DNA of 64,000 bases from Micromonospora sp. WMMD1155 (GCF_029581275.1 NZ_CP120742.1:4154501-4218500); one strand, 5' to 3'; positions 1 to 9,145 are shown, counted from the stretch's first letter. The notes: generated by a model from the sequence alone, not told the origin. A program made the numbers and translations.

Positions 1-254
1 GCGGTGGCCAGCGCGACCACCACGGCCCGCTCGGGCATCTTGCGCTGGGCGCCGATCGCCGCGATGGTCGCCGCGTTGGCCATCTGGTCGGCGTCGAGCG
101 CGACCCGGCCGTCGGCCTGCACTGTGCACTTCCGGGCCGACAGGGGTAACTGGAGGCGGTCACCGACCTGCCGTACGACGAGCCAGATCGCGATCACGGC
201 GACGAGGATGAGGACCACTCCACCCGCCACGGTTGCCCGAGTTCGCACCCACAC
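1..254 (-). CDS. Membrane-anchored actinobacterial protein, 3' end outside the window
   Basis: The frame read leftwards from GTG 254 is open to the window edge, giving about 84 N-terminal residues. A short basic start is followed by one hydrophobic segment (about residues 8-26, VAGGVVLILVAVIAIWLVV), then a soluble part containing ADQMANAATIAAIGAQR. That part resembles, from memory, a widespread actinobacterial family with one N-terminal membrane anchor that is annotated inconsistently and may be lysozyme-like; function is not assigned. GTG 248 is an alternative start. A longer ORF in another frame over the same bases lacks such a membrane segment and is treated as a shadow. Confidence 0.55.
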   Translation of the reverse strand, partial: MWVRTRATVAGGVVLILVAVIAIWLVVRQVGDRLQLPLSARKCTVQADGRVALDADQMANAATIAAIGAQRKMPERAVVVALAT

Positions 255-613
255 CCCCAGATCGACAGTCTCCCAAGCGTACGTCCCCCGCGGACCTCTC
301 CGGGTCGTCTGAGCGGTTCGGGACCGGCTCTGCCGAGGCGTGCCGATCGGGACATTCCCGCTTTGGGGCCGGTCTCACCTGCCGGAACGGCCCTCTGCCG
401 CAGCCCCGCCCGGCGACGATCAGGCGCATCAGGCACACACCGTGCCAGCACTCCGCGTGGTGCCCGTCCGGCCTGTTCCGCACGTCACGGCCTCGATCCC
501 GCCGGGAAGTGATTGACCAGTCAAGGAGTTGCCGCAGTTGACATGTCAATCGCTTGACCGCCCGGCCGTCCGACACCGGCGACCGGACCGGTCACGGAGC
601 AAGGAGGAGTTCC
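255..613. other. Intergenic region between two outward-facing genes
   Basis: About 360 bases separate the divergent partial membrane gene and the SDR gene. No convincing coding frame is seen: the ORFs here are arginine- and proline-rich shadows. The right half carries two TTGAC-type palindromes, listed separately, next to the SDR start. Confidence 0.6.
513..558. promoter_or_regulatory. Two TTGAC palindromes plus a half-site, candidate operator
   Basis: TTGACCAGTCAA lies at 513-524 and the perfect palindrome TTGACATGTCAA at 538-549. A further TTGAC half-site starts at 554. The two palindrome centres are 25 bp apart. The block lies 56-101 bp upstream of the SDR start, a typical place for a repressor such as a TetR-family protein. 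No regulator gene is adjacent, so the binding protein is unknown. Confidence 0.5.
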
Positions 614-1378
614 ATGGGAACGCTCGACGGCAAGGTCGTACTCGTCACCGGCACCGGCGGCGGTCTGGGACGGGTCGCCGCGCAGATCTTCGCGCGGGAG
701 GGCGCGAAGGTCGTCGGAGCCGACATCCAGGTCGACGGCAACAACGAGACCGTCGAACTCGTTCGTAACGCCGGCGGTGAGATGACGGGCATCGCCCCGG
801 TCGACCTCACCGACCCGGAGCAGGTGCGCACCCTCGTCGAGGACGCCGCAGCGGCCTACGGCGGGCTCGACGTGGTCTACAACAACGCGGCGGCGCTCCG
901 CTTCGGGCCGATGCCCGACTTCTCGGTCGAGGACTGGCGCTACACCATCACCGGAGAACTCGACATCCCGTACTTCGTGTCGAAGTTCGCCTGGCCGCAC
1001 CTGGTGCGGCGGGGCGGTGGCGTGATCATCAACGCCGCCTCCATGGCGGGGTCGATCGCCGGTCACGTCCCCCCGATGGTCGGCCACACCGCGGCGAACG
1101 CCGGCGTCATCGGTCTGACCCGACAGCTCGCCCTCGAAGGCGCGCCACACGGCATCCGGGCGGTCGCGGTCAGCCCCGGGCCCATCATCAGCCCGGCCAG
1201 CGAGCGCGACCTGGGTGACAACCAGGCGGCCCGGGACGCCATCACCGGAAAGACGCTGCTGAAGCGCTTCGCGCAGCCGGAGGAGGTCGCCGAACTGGTG
1301 GTCTTCCTCGCCTCCGACCGGGCGTCCTACATCACCGGCGCCAACTATCCGGTCGACGGCGGCGCGACCGCGTGGTGA
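614..1378 (+). CDS. SDR-fold protein lacking the catalytic Tyr and Lys
   Basis: This 254-residue protein has the classical short-chain dehydrogenase layout: the nucleotide-binding loop TGTGGGLGR (about 12-20), NNAA (90-93) and a C-terminal YITGANYPVDGG. Ser143 is present. The segment that should read YxxxK reads HTAAN, so the usual Tyr is His158 and the usual Lys is Asn162; the helix-F Asn also appears replaced. The fold and NAD(P) binding are likely but normal SDR redox chemistry is doubtful. ATG 614 is chosen because AAGGAGG lies just upstream. The gene stands alone behind two palindromes. Confidence 0.85.
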   Translation: MGTLDGKVVLVTGTGGGLGRVAAQIFAREGAKVVGADIQVDGNNETVELVRNAGGEMTGIAPVDLTDPEQVRTLVEDAAAAYGGLDVVYNNAAALRFGPMPDFSVEDWRYTITGELDIPYFVSKFAWPHLVRRGGGVIINAASMAGSIAGHVPPMVGHTAANAGVIGLTRQLALEGAPHGIRAVAVSPGPIISPASERDLGDNQAARDAITGKTLLKRFAQPEEVAELVVFLASDRASYITGANYPVDGGATAW

Positions 1379-1467
1379 CCGCCGGGTGGGCGCCGACGCT
1401 CGACGGCGGCGCCCACGACGGTCACCGCGGCGCGGCGGCCCCGGTCTGCCGACCGGTGAGCCCGGTC

Positions 1468-2277
1468 CTACCCGGCATGGTCAGCGGAACCACCGTCCAG
1501 AGCGGCCACCCATCGAGTCGATCTCTTCTCCCGGAACGCGGTGACTCCCTCGCGCCCCTCCTCGGAGAGGAAGTAGCCGGTCGACAGGGCGGACAGCCGG
1601 GCCAGGTCCGCGCGCAGCTCGGCGGTGCCCGGTCGACGCAGCAACTCCTTCGCGCCGGCCAACGCGCCGGGCGCGCCCCGCACCAGCGAGTCGCAGTAGC
1701 CCCGCACCGCGGCGTCCAGTTCGGCGGCGGGCACGGAGGCCGTGACCAGGCCGACCTGGGCGGCCCGCCGCCCGTCGAAGGTGTCCCCGGTCAGGTACAG
1801 CTCGGCCGCGGCGCGCGGGTGCAGCCGGGGCAGCACGGTCGCCGAGATCACCGCCGGGATCACCCCGATCCGCACCTCGGTGAACGCGAACGTCGCCTCG
1901 TCGGCGCAGACCGCCAGGTCGGCGGCGGCGATCAGGCCGAGCCCGCCGGCCCGCGCCGGCCCGCCCACCCGGGCCAGCACCGGCTTCGGGCACTCCCAGA
2001 GCGCCGCGAGCACGTCACCCAGCATGCCGGCGGGAACCGTCCCGCTGGCGTACGCGGCGGCCGTCTCCTTCAGGTCCGCACCCGAGCAGAAGACCGGGCC
2101 GGTGTGGTCCAGCACGATCGCCCGGACCGTCTCGTCGGCGACCGCGTCACCCAGCCCGGCCAGCAGCTGGGTCATGAGACCGGTGGAGAGCGCGTTGCGG
2201 TTGTGCGGGCTGTCCAGGGTGAGGGTGGTCACCCCACGGGCCGTGGCGACCCGCACGAGGACGTCGGGAGAGGTCAT
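1468..2277 (-). CDS. Enoyl-CoA hydratase/isomerase family protein, LiuC-like
   Basis: This 269-residue crotonase-fold protein should hydrate or isomerise an enoyl-CoA. The oxyanion-hole motif CSGADLKE (about 64-71) and the second catalytic Glu in FTEVRIG (Glu134) are present. The first catalytic Glu of classical hydratases is Gly114 here (AGGLGLIAAAD). The run TEVRIGVIPAVIS resembles methylglutaconyl-CoA or isohexenylglutaconyl-CoA hydratases (LiuC/AtuE type), which points to leucine or terpenoid acid breakdown; this is inference. ATG 2277 is chosen because it leaves a short gap to the divergent hemW; in-frame codons further upstream would run into that gene. Confidence 0.82.
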   Translation of the reverse strand: MTSPDVLVRVATARGVTTLTLDSPHNRNALSTGLMTQLLAGLGDAVADETVRAIVLDHTGPVFCSGADLKETAAAYASGTVPAGMLGDVLAALWECPKPVLARVGGPARAGGLGLIAAADLAVCADEATFAFTEVRIGVIPAVISATVLPRLHPRAAAELYLTGDTFDGRRAAQVGLVTASVPAAELDAAVRGYCDSLVRGAPGALAGAKELLRRPGTAELRADLARLSALSTGYFLSEEGREGVTAFREKRSTRWVAALDGGSADHAG

Positions 2278-2296
2278 GCCGGGCACACTAGTGGCC

Positions 2297-3520
2297 ATGC
2301 CCGGCGTCCTTCCAGATGGTGAGACCGTCCCCGCCGACGGATCGCTGCCCGCCACCGCCACCACAGCGGTCGGCGCACGCGGCTTCGGCGTGTACGTCCA
2401 CGTGCCGTTCTGCGCCAGTCGCTGCGGCTACTGCGACTTCAACACCTACACGGCCGCCGAGCTGGGCGGCGGCGCGAGCCGCGACGGGTACGCCGACACC
2501 GTCCTGGCCGAGCTGGCGCTCGCCGCCCGGGTGCTGGGCGACAGCCCACCGCCCCGGGTCGACACCGTCTTCGTCGGTGGCGGCACGCCCACCCTGCTCC
2601 CCGCCGACGACCTGGCCCGCATCCTCGACGGCATCGACCGCACCTGGGGGCTGGCCGCCGACGCCGAGGTGACCACCGAGGCCAACCCGGAGTCGGTCAC
2701 CCCGGAATCGTTGAAGCTGCTGCGGGCCGCCGGCTACACCCGGATCTCGCTGGGCATGCAGTCCGCGTCGCCGGGGGTGCTGGCGATCCTGGACCGCACA
2801 CACAGCGCCGGGCGGGCCACCGCCGCCGCCCTGGAAGCCCGCGACGCCGGCTTCGAGCACGTCAACCTGGACCTGATCTACGGGACGCCGGGGGAGCGGG
2901 CCGAGGACTTCGCCGCCTCGTTGGAGCAGGTGGTCGCCGCCGGGGTGGACCACGTCAGCGCGTACGCCCTGATCGTCGAGGACGGCACCCGGCTCGCCGC
3001 CCGGATGCGGCGCGGCGAACTGGCGTACCCCAGTGACGACGTGGCCGCGGACCGCTACCTGGCCGCGGAGGCCGCTCTCGACGCGGCCGGGCTCTCCTGG
3101 TACGAGGTCTCCAACTGGGCGCGCACCGACGAGGCCCGGTGCCGGCACAACCTGCTCTACTGGACCGGCGCGGACTGGTGGGGCCTGGGGCCGGGGGCGC
3201 ACAGCCACGTCGGTGGCGTGCGGTGGTGGAACGTCAAGCACCCCTCGGCGTACGCCCAGCGGTTGGCCGACGGCGTGTCTCCCGGCCTGGCGCGGGAGGT
3301 GCTCACCGCCGACGAGGCGCACATGGAGGACGTGATGCTGCGGCTGCGCCTCGCCAGCGGCCTCCCGTTGGCCGTGCTCGACGCCACCGGACGGGCAGGC
3401 GCCGAGCGGGCGCTGGCCGACGGTCTGCTGGCCGCCGACCAGTACGCGGCCGGTCGGGCGGTGCTCACCCTGCGCGGGCGGCTGCTCGCCGACGCGGTGG
3501 TGCGCGACCTGCTGCCCTGA
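2297..3520 (+). CDS. hemW: Radical SAM heme chaperone HemW (formerly HemN-like coproporphyrinogen oxidase)
   Basis: This 407-residue radical SAM protein binds a 4Fe-4S cluster and heme and hands heme to target enzymes. It has the cluster motif CASRCGYCDF (Cys39, Cys43, Cys46), then GGGTPTLL, NPESVTPE and a HemN C-terminal domain. It is of normal HemW length and lacks the N-terminal extension of true HemN. ATG 2297 is chosen; GTG 2291 is an in-frame alternative. Only 19 bp separate it from the divergent hydratase start, so both messages may be leaderless or nearly so. The position before hrcA-dnaJ is common in actinobacteria. Confidence 0.93.
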   Translation: MPGVLPDGETVPADGSLPATATTAVGARGFGVYVHVPFCASRCGYCDFNTYTAAELGGGASRDGYADTVLAELALAARVLGDSPPPRVDTVFVGGGTPTLLPADDLARILDGIDRTWGLAADAEVTTEANPESVTPESLKLLRAAGYTRISLGMQSASPGVLAILDRTHSAGRATAAALEARDAGFEHVNLDLIYGTPGERAEDFAASLEQVVAAGVDHVSAYALIVEDGTRLAARMRRGELAYPSDDVAADRYLAAEAALDAAGLSWYEVSNWARTDEARCRHNLLYWTGADWWGLGPGAHSHVGGVRWWNVKHPSAYAQRLADGVSPGLAREVLTADEAHMEDVMLRLRLASGLPLAVLDATGRAGAERALADGLLAADQYAAGRAVLTLRGRLLADAVVRDLLP

Positions 3521-3530
3521 ACGGGACGGT

Positions 3531-3561
3531 GCGGGGCCGGCCGGGGGAGCGGCCGGCCCGC
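3531..3561. terminator. Bidirectional hairpin terminator
   Basis: GCGGGGCCGGCC (3531-3542) and GGCCGGCCCGC (3551-3561) form a strong GC stem with one bulge and an 8-base loop. It lies between the converging ends of hemW and the DUF4870 gene. There is no T-run, as is usual in high-GC actinobacteria. Confidence 0.7.
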
Positions 3562-3563
3562 TG

Positions 3564-4193
3564 TCACTTGACGAAGCTCGCGGAGAGCGGGTAGCGGTAG
3601 AGCTGCCCCTCGTTGGCCTTGATTCCGGCCAGGATGCCGAACACCGCGCCGAGGATGATGGCCGCGCCGACCCCGATGAAGCCGATCAGGATGCAGGACA
3701 GCACCCAGCCGACCAGGCCGACGATCGACCAGATGAGCTGGAAGTTGAGCGCCGCCACGGCGTGCGCCCGCACGGTCGGGGACTGGTTGCCGCGGACCAG
3801 CATCGCCACCAGCGGGGCGATCCAGCCGAGCACGCCGCCGCTGATGATCATCCCGGCGGCGCCGCCGAAGTGCGCGATCAGAGCCCAGGTCTTGTCTTCG
3901 TTGTTCGCGTAGCCGCCGCCGGGGCCGCCGTACGCGCCGCCGGTCGGGTAGCCGCCGGGCGGGGGATAGCCCCCGGGTGGAGGGTACCCACCCGCCGGAG
4001 GGTAGCCGCCTGACGGCGGTTGGTCACCGGTGGGCGGCGGATAGCCACCGGGCGGGGGATAGCCGCCCGGGCCCGGTGCGCCGGACAGTGGTGCGGTGGG
4101 TGGCTCGGCCGACGGGTACGAACCCGGGGAGGTCGGCTCCGGCGGATGGTTGCCGGGGTCACCCGCGCCGGGAGGGCGAGGAGGTTCAGTCAT
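3564..4193 (-). CDS. DUF4870 domain membrane protein with a Pro/Gly/Tyr-rich N-terminus
   Basis: This 209-residue protein has two parts. The first half is low-complexity, with repeated GGYPPP units, like many actinobacterial cell-surface or septal proteins. The second half is a DUF4870-type domain starting at [13 protein letters not shown], with about three membrane segments ([47 protein letters not shown]). The biochemical role of DUF4870 is unknown. Start ATG 4193 is divergent from hrcA, leaving about 225 bp that include the CIRCE site. The repeat part may vary in copy number between strains. Confidence 0.85.
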   Translation of the reverse strand: MTEPPRPPGAGDPGNHPPEPTSPGSYPSAEPPTAPLSGAPGPGGYPPPGGYPPPTGDQPPSGGYPPAGGYPPPGGYPPPGGYPTGGAYGGPGGGYANNEDKTWALIAHFGGAAGMIISGGVLGWIAPLVAMLVRGNQSPTVRAHAVAALNFQLIWSIVGLVGWVLSCILIGFIGVGAAIILGAVFGILAGIKANEGQLYRYPLSASFVK

Positions 4194-4336
4194 GGATGTC
4201 ACGGTAGGGGCACCTGGCAACGCCGCACCAGTGCGACACCGCCCGGCGGTGTGGGCCGATCGGACCGGTGGGGGTGGCGCGGGCCGCACCGACCGGCCGC
4301 CGTTGATCATCGCGTCGGCGGGTGCACCGACGTAGA

Positions 4337-4363
4337 CTGGCACTCGTTACAGTCGAGTGCCAG
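4337..4363 (+). promoter_or_regulatory. CIRCE operator of hrcA-dnaJ
   Basis: CTGGCACTC (4337-4345), a 9-base spacer, then GAGTGCCAG (4355-4363) form a perfect 9-9-9 inverted repeat, the hallmark of the HrcA-binding CIRCE element. A TAGACT that could serve as a -10 box (4333-4338) overlaps its left edge. HrcA should therefore repress its own operon until heat stress. Confidence 0.93.
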
Positions 4364-4419
4364 GACGGCCCGGCCGGCCCCGGAGGTCGGCGGCCGACGT
4401 GCGACAGGAGGTGCGGAGG

Positions 4420-5442
4420 ATGGGTCTCGACGACCGGAAACTCGCCGTGCTCCGCGCCATCGTCGAGGACTACGTCTCCACCCAGGAGCCGGTCGGCAGC
4501 AAGGCGCTGGTCGAACGGCACCAGCTCGGGGTCTCCCCGGCCACGGTCCGCAACGACATGGCCGTGCTGGAGGAGGAGGGCTACATCCGGCAGCCGCACA
4601 CCAGTGCCGGCCGGGTGCCCACCGACCGTGGCTACCGACTCTTCGTCGACCGGTTGTCCCGGGTCAAGCCGCTCAGCCCGGCCGAGCGTCGGGCCATCGA
4701 GCGCTTCCTGGTCGGCGCGGTCGACCTCGACGACGTGGTGCACCGCACGGTGCGGCTGCTCGCCCAGTTGACGCGGCAGGTGGCCGTCGTGCAGTACCCG
4801 TCGCTGGCCCGCTCCTCGGTGCGTCACCTGGAGCTGGTGCCGATCTCCACCACCCGGCTGATGCTCGTCATGATCGCCGATACCGGTCGGGTGGAGCAGC
4901 GACTGGTGGAGCTGCCCGGGCCGGTGCCCGCCGACGACGTCACCGACCTGCGTCGGCTGGTCAACGAGAAGCTGGCCGGGGCTCGGCTGTCCGACACACC
5001 CCCGCTGGTGCAGGCACTGGTCGAGGAGGCGTCGCCCGAGTTGCAGCCGACGATGACCATGCTCTCCACGGTGCTCCTGGAGACGCTCGTCGAGCGGCAC
5101 GAGGAACGCATCGCGCTGGCCGGCACCGCGAACCTCACCCGGGGTGGTCTGCTCGACTTCCAGGGTTCGCTGCGGCCGATCCTCGAAGCGCTGGAGGAGG
5201 AGGTCGTGCTCCTCAAGCTCATCGGGGAGACCGAGCCGAGCACGACCCGGGTGCTGATCGGCGACGAGAACGAGTTCGACAACCTGCGGGCCGCCTCGGT
5301 GGTCAGCACCGGCTACGGCCCGGGCGCGACGATCGTCGGTGGTCTCGGGGTGCTGGGGCCCACGCGGATGGACTACCCCGGCAACATCGCCACGGTGCGC
5401 GCCGTGGCACGCTACGTGGGCGAGTTGCTGGCCCAGAACTGA
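4420..5442 (+). CDS. hrcA: Heat-inducible transcription repressor HrcA
   Basis: This 340-residue repressor binds CIRCE operators and shuts off class I heat-shock genes. The N-terminal winged helix includes [18 protein letters not shown] and [14 protein letters not shown], both typical of HrcA; the rest is the GAF-like dimerisation part. ATG 4420 is chosen over longer forms because GGAGG sits just upstream and the protein then begins [11 protein letters not shown], as in the family. It is the first gene of hrcA-dnaJ-rsmE and has its own CIRCE site 57 bp upstream, which indicates autoregulation. Confidence 0.96.
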   Translation: MGLDDRKLAVLRAIVEDYVSTQEPVGSKALVERHQLGVSPATVRNDMAVLEEEGYIRQPHTSAGRVPTDRGYRLFVDRLSRVKPLSPAERRAIERFLVGAVDLDDVVHRTVRLLAQLTRQVAVVQYPSLARSSVRHLELVPISTTRLMLVMIADTGRVEQRLVELPGPVPADDVTDLRRLVNEKLAGARLSDTPPLVQALVEEASPELQPTMTMLSTVLLETLVERHEERIALAGTANLTRGGLLDFQGSLRPILEALEEEVVLLKLIGETEPSTTRVLIGDENEFDNLRAASVVSTGYGPGATIVGGLGVLGPTRMDYPGNIATVRAVARYVGELLAQN

Positions 5443-5513
5443 CCAGTCAGGGCCGACGGCCGGCGGCTGCCGGATCGGCGCAACGCGAGACGAACATGAG
5501 GACACGGAACGCA

Positions 5514-6659
5514 GTGGCCAGGGACTACTACGGCATCCTCGGTGTGAGCCGGGAAGCCTCCGATGACGAGATCAAGCGCGCCTACCGCAAGCTGGCGCGC
5601 CAGTTCCACCCGGACGTCAATCCGGACCCGGAGGCTCAGGAGAAGTTCAAGGACATCAACGCCGCGTACGAGGTCCTCTCGGACGACCGGAAGCGGCAGA
5701 TCGTCGACCTGGGTGGCGACCCGCTCGCCCCGGGCGGCGGCGGTGCCGGAGGCCCCGGGGGCCCCGGCGGTGCCGGCCCGTTCGTCGGTTTCCAGGACAT
5801 CATGGACGCGTTCTTCGGCGGTGCCGGGGGCAACACCCGGGGGCCGCGTCCGCGTACCCGCCCGGGCGCCGACGCGATCCTGCGACTCGAACTCGACCTG
5901 CACGAGACGGCGTTCGGCGTCGAGGCGCCGATCACCGTCGACACCGCGGTGCTCTGCACCACCTGCTCCGGCGCCGGCACGGCCGCCGGCACCCACCTGG
6001 CGACCTGCGAGGCGTGTGCCGGTCGCGGCGAGGTGCAGTCGGTTCAGCGCACCTTCCTCGGCCAGGTGGTCTCCGCCCGGCCGTGCACCGTGTGCCAGGG
6101 CTACGGCACCACCATCCCGCACCCGTGCCCCACCTGCGCGGGCGACGGTCGGGTGCGTACCCGCCGTTCGCTGACCGTCAAGATCCCGGCCGGGGTCGAG
6201 GACGGCATGCGGATCCGGCTGGCCCAGCAGGGCGAGGTCGGCCCGGGTGGCGGCACGGCCGGTGACCTCTACGTGGAGATCCACGAGCGGCCGCACGACG
6301 TCTACTCCCGCAAGGGTGACGACCTGCACTGCCGGGTCACCGTGCCGATGACCGCGGCGGCGCTGGGCACCCGGCTCACCATCAAGACCCTGGACAGCGA
6401 GGAGACCGTCGACGTCAAGGCCGGCACCCAGCCGGCCAGCACGCTGCGGCTGCGCGCCCGGGGCGTGCCGCACCTGCGCGGCACCGGTCGCGGCGACCTC
6501 TACGTGCACCTGGACGTGCGGACACCCACCAAGCTCGACCCGGACCAGGAGAAGATGCTGCGCGACTTCGCCAAGACCCGCGGTGAGGAGGTCGCCGAGC
6601 TGTCCAAGCAGGGCGGCTTCTTCTCCCGGATGCGCGACGCGTTCAACGGGCACGCCTGA
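5514..6659 (+). CDS. dnaJ: Chaperone DnaJ (the HrcA-linked DnaJ2 type)
   Basis: This 381-residue co-chaperone stimulates DnaK ATPase activity. Domains in order are a J domain ([10 protein letters not shown] through the HPD in QFHPDVNPD), a Gly/Phe-rich linker (about 65-105), four CxxCxGxG-type zinc repeats ([32 protein letters not shown]) and a C-terminal peptide-binding domain. It lies in one operon with hrcA, 71 bp downstream. GTG 5514 gives the standard N-terminus; ATG 5496 adds six residues. Neither has a strong ribosome site. The usual dnaK-grpE partners are not in this window. Confidence 0.95.
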   Translation: MARDYYGILGVSREASDDEIKRAYRKLARQFHPDVNPDPEAQEKFKDINAAYEVLSDDRKRQIVDLGGDPLAPGGGGAGGPGGPGGAGPFVGFQDIMDAFFGGAGGNTRGPRPRTRPGADAILRLELDLHETAFGVEAPITVDTAVLCTTCSGAGTAAGTHLATCEACAGRGEVQSVQRTFLGQVVSARPCTVCQGYGTTIPHPCPTCAGDGRVRTRRSLTVKIPAGVEDGMRIRLAQQGEVGPGGGTAGDLYVEIHERPHDVYSRKGDDLHCRVTVPMTAAALGTRLTIKTLDSEETVDVKAGTQPASTLRLRARGVPHLRGTGRGDLYVHLDVRTPTKLDPDQEKMLRDFAKTRGEEVAELSKQGGFFSRMRDAFNGHA

Positions 6660-6660
6660 G

Positions 6661-7395
6661 GTGTCCGCGCCGCTCTTCCTGGTCGAGGCGCTGCCCACCG
6701 GCGACACGCTGACCCTGGCGGGTCCGGAGGGGCACCACGCCGCGACCGTGCAGCGGCTACGCGTCGGTGAGGAACTGCTGCTCGCCGACGGCCGGGGCGG
6801 CACGGCCGCCGCCGTGGTCACCGCCGTCGGCCGGGGCAGCCTGGAGGTCACCGTCACCTCCCGGGGGTACGCGGACGCGCCGGTACCCCGGATCGTCACC
6901 GTGCAGGGCATCGCGAAGGGCGACCGGGGCGAGCTGGCCGTGCAGGCGATGACCGAGGTCGGCGTCGACGAGATCGTGCCGTGGGCGGCGTCGCGTTCGG
7001 TGACCCAGTGGCGCGGTGACCGGGGCGTACGGGCCCGGGAGAAGTGGGTGGCGACCGCCCGGGAGGCCGCCAAGCAGGCCCGCCGGCCGTGGCTGCCGGT
7101 GGTGGCCGGGTCGCCGGACGAGTCGACCGCCACGGTGGCCCGCCGGATCGCCGGTGCCGCCGCCGCGTTCGTGCTGCACGAGGAGGCCGACGAGCGGCTG
7201 ACCACCGCCGACCTGCCGACCTCCGGTGAGATCGTCCTGGTGGTCGGCCCGGAGGGTGGCATCGCCCCGGCCGAGCTGACCGCGTTCCGCGAGGCCGGCG
7301 GCCGACCGGTGCGGCTCGGTCCGGCGGTGTTGCGCACCTCGACCGCCGGAGTGGCGGCGCTCAGCGTGCTCGCCACCCGCCTCGGCCGCTGGTGA
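6661..7395 (+). CDS. rsmE: 16S rRNA (uracil(1498)-N(3))-methyltransferase RsmE
   Basis: This 244-residue SPOUT-class methyltransferase modifies U1498 of 16S rRNA with S-adenosylmethionine. An N-terminal PUA-like part (PLFLVEALPTGDTLTLAG) is followed by the trefoil-knot motifs VGPEGGIAPAE and RLGPAVLRTSTAG that bind SAM. GTG 6661 is one base after the dnaJ stop, so the genes are translationally coupled. Placement of rsmE after dnaJ is conserved across many bacteria. Confidence 0.94.
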   Translation: MSAPLFLVEALPTGDTLTLAGPEGHHAATVQRLRVGEELLLADGRGGTAAAVVTAVGRGSLEVTVTSRGYADAPVPRIVTVQGIAKGDRGELAVQAMTEVGVDEIVPWAASRSVTQWRGDRGVRAREKWVATAREAAKQARRPWLPVVAGSPDESTATVARRIAGAAAAFVLHEEADERLTTADLPTSGEIVLVVGPEGGIAPAELTAFREAGGRPVRLGPAVLRTSTAGVAALSVLATRLGRW

Positions 7396-7399
7396 CCGT

Positions 7400-8311
7400 T
7401 CAGGGCCTCGGGAACACCGGCACGACCTCCTCCTCCGGCCCCAGATCCAGCCCGGCGTTCCCGATGATCTGCGGGTCGGGTGTGCCGACCACCGCGAGGT
7501 CCTTGCCGTCGTAGTCGAAGCGGTGCAACACGTGCCGCATCGCCTCCAGCCGCGCCCGCTTCTTGTCGTTGCTCTTCACCACCGTCCACGGCGCGTCGGC
7601 CGTGTCGGTCCAGAAGAACATCGCCTCCTTGGCCTCCGTGTACTCGTCCCACCGGTCCAGCGACGCGATGTCCATCGGGGACAGCTTCCACTGCCGGACC
7701 GGGTCGACCTGGCGGATCGCGAACCGGGTGCGCTGCTCGTTCTGGGAGACGGAGAACCAGAACTTGACCAACCGGATGCCCGAGCGCACCAGCATCCGCT
7801 CCAGCTCCGGGGCCTGCCGCAGGAACTCCAGGTATTCCTTGCGGCCGCAGAAGCCCATCACCCGCTCGACGCCGGCCCTGTTGTACCAGGACCTGTCGAA
7901 CAGCACGATCTCACCGGCCGCCGGCAGGTGCGCCAACCACCGCTGGAAGTACCACTGGCCGGCCTCCCGCTCGTCCGGTTTGGCGAGTGCCACCACCGAC
8001 GCGCCGCGCGGGTTGAGGTGCTCCATGAAGCGCTTGATGGTGCCGCCCTTACCGGCCGCGTCCCGCCCCTCGAAGATGATCAGCAGCCGCTCGCCGGACT
8101 CCTTGATCCAGTCCTGGAGCTTCAACAGCTCGATCTGGAGCAGCCGCTTGTCCCGGTCGTACTCGTCGCGGTCCATCCGTTCGTCGTACGGGTAGTCCTC
8201 GCGCCAGGTGTCGACGGGAGTCCCGTCGGGTCGGAGCAGGACGGGGTCGTCGTCGTGGCCGTCGGCCACCCGGTAGTCGGCAGTGAGGTCCAGCAGCGCG
8301 GAGTCGGCCAT
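7400..8311 (-). CDS. ppk2: Polyphosphate kinase 2, class I-like
   Basis: This 303-residue enzyme transfers phosphate between polyphosphate and nucleotides. It has the PPK2 Walker A FEGRDAAGKGGTIKRF (about 80-95), Walker B LFDRSWYNRAGVE and the lid region FSVSQNEQRTRF. The single-domain layout with the preceding helix LQIELLKLQDWIKESGER is that of class I (GTP/ATP-forming); the exact nucleotide preference cannot be read from sequence. The gene converges on rsmE with only a few bases between. No phosphate-regulator site was recognised upstream. Confidence 0.92.
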   Translation of the reverse strand: MADSALLDLTADYRVADGHDDDPVLLRPDGTPVDTWREDYPYDERMDRDEYDRDKRLLQIELLKLQDWIKESGERLLIIFEGRDAAGKGGTIKRFMEHLNPRGASVVALAKPDEREAGQWYFQRWLAHLPAAGEIVLFDRSWYNRAGVERVMGFCGRKEYLEFLRQAPELERMLVRSGIRLVKFWFSVSQNEQRTRFAIRQVDPVRQWKLSPMDIASLDRWDEYTEAKEAMFFWTDTADAPWTVVKSNDKKRARLEAMRHVLHRFDYDGKDLAVVGTPDPQIIGNAGLDLGPEEEVVPVFPRP

Positions 8312-8383
8312 GTCGGTGGGACTTACCCATCCACGTGCCCCGAACCACCCCCCGGACCGGGTGATCCGGCGGTTGTTCCGACG

Positions 8384-9145
8384 TCAGCTCCGCAGGTAGG
8401 AGGCGCCGTTGAGGTCGACGATCGTGCCGGAGGCCCACTCGGCCTGCGGCGAGGCCAGCCAGTGCACCGCGGCGGCGATCTCCTCCGGCCGGGCCACCCG
8501 GTCGAACGGGCTCTGCGCCCGGATCGCCGCACCCTCGTCCCCGCGCAGGTACTCGGCGACCATGTCGGTCGCCACGAAGCCCGGCGCGACGGTGGCGACC
8601 GCGATGCCGTACGGCGCGAGCGCCACGGCGAGGGACTGGCCCAGCGCGTTCAGCCCCGCCTTGCTGGCACCGTACGCGGGCTGGTGCGGCTCCCCCCGGA
8701 ACGCGCCCCGGGACGAGACGTTGACGATCCGCCCGCCGCGTTCACGCATGTGCTGGGCGGCGCACCAGATGACGTTGCCCGCGCCGGTCAGGTTGGTCTC
8801 CAGCACCTGCCGCCAGCGCTGCTGCCACTGCTCGTAGGAGGCACCGAAGATCGGGTGCGGGTCGTCCCGGTCGCCGTACGTCCCGGCGTTGTTGACCAGG
8901 ACGTCCAACCCGCCGAGCGCCTCGGCGGCCCGGTCGACCATGGCCCGGACCGCGTCCGGGTCGGTGAGGTCCGCGCGGACCACCACGTGCCCGGCACCGG
9001 GCAGTCGCGACCGCAGGTCCTCGGCCGCGTCGGCCGAGTCGCGGTGGTGGATCGCCACCCGGTCACCGCCCGCCGCGAACGCCTGTGCCACCGCGGCGCC
9101 GATCCCCCGCGAGGCTCCGGTCACGAGTACCGCCCGATCCGTCAT
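8384..9145 (-). CDS. SDR family oxidoreductase, FabG-like
   Basis: About 253 residues of classical short-chain dehydrogenase: TGASRGIG at the N-terminus, NNAG, Ser in VNVSS and an intact YGASK catalytic pair. The end (IVDLNGASYLRS) is typical of 3-oxoacyl-ACP-reductase-like proteins, but the substrate is unknown. ATG 9145 is chosen because CAGG lies 9 bases upstream; ATG 9154 (adding MAG) is possible. The gene is divergent from the HIT protein gene. In contrast to the SDR at 614, all catalytic residues are present. Confidence 0.87.
   Translation of the reverse strand: MTDRAVLVTGASRGIGAAVAQAFAAGGDRVAIHHRDSADAAEDLRSRLPGAGHVVVRADLTDPDAVRAMVDRAAEALGGLDVLVNNAGTYGDRDDPHPIFGASYEQWQQRWRQVLETNLTGAGNVIWCAAQHMRERGGRIVNVSSRGAFRGEPHQPAYGASKAGLNALGQSLAVALAPYGIAVATVAPGFVATDMVAEYLRGDEGAAIRAQSPFDRVARPEEIAAAVHWLASPQAEWASGTIVDLNGASYLRS

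Noticed and set aside
521..1150. 209-residue minus-strand frame
   Set aside because: Shadow of the SDR gene; rich in Arg, Gly and His without motifs.
1372..2322. 316-residue plus-strand frame
   Set aside because: Antisense to the enoyl-CoA hydratase, with no family features.
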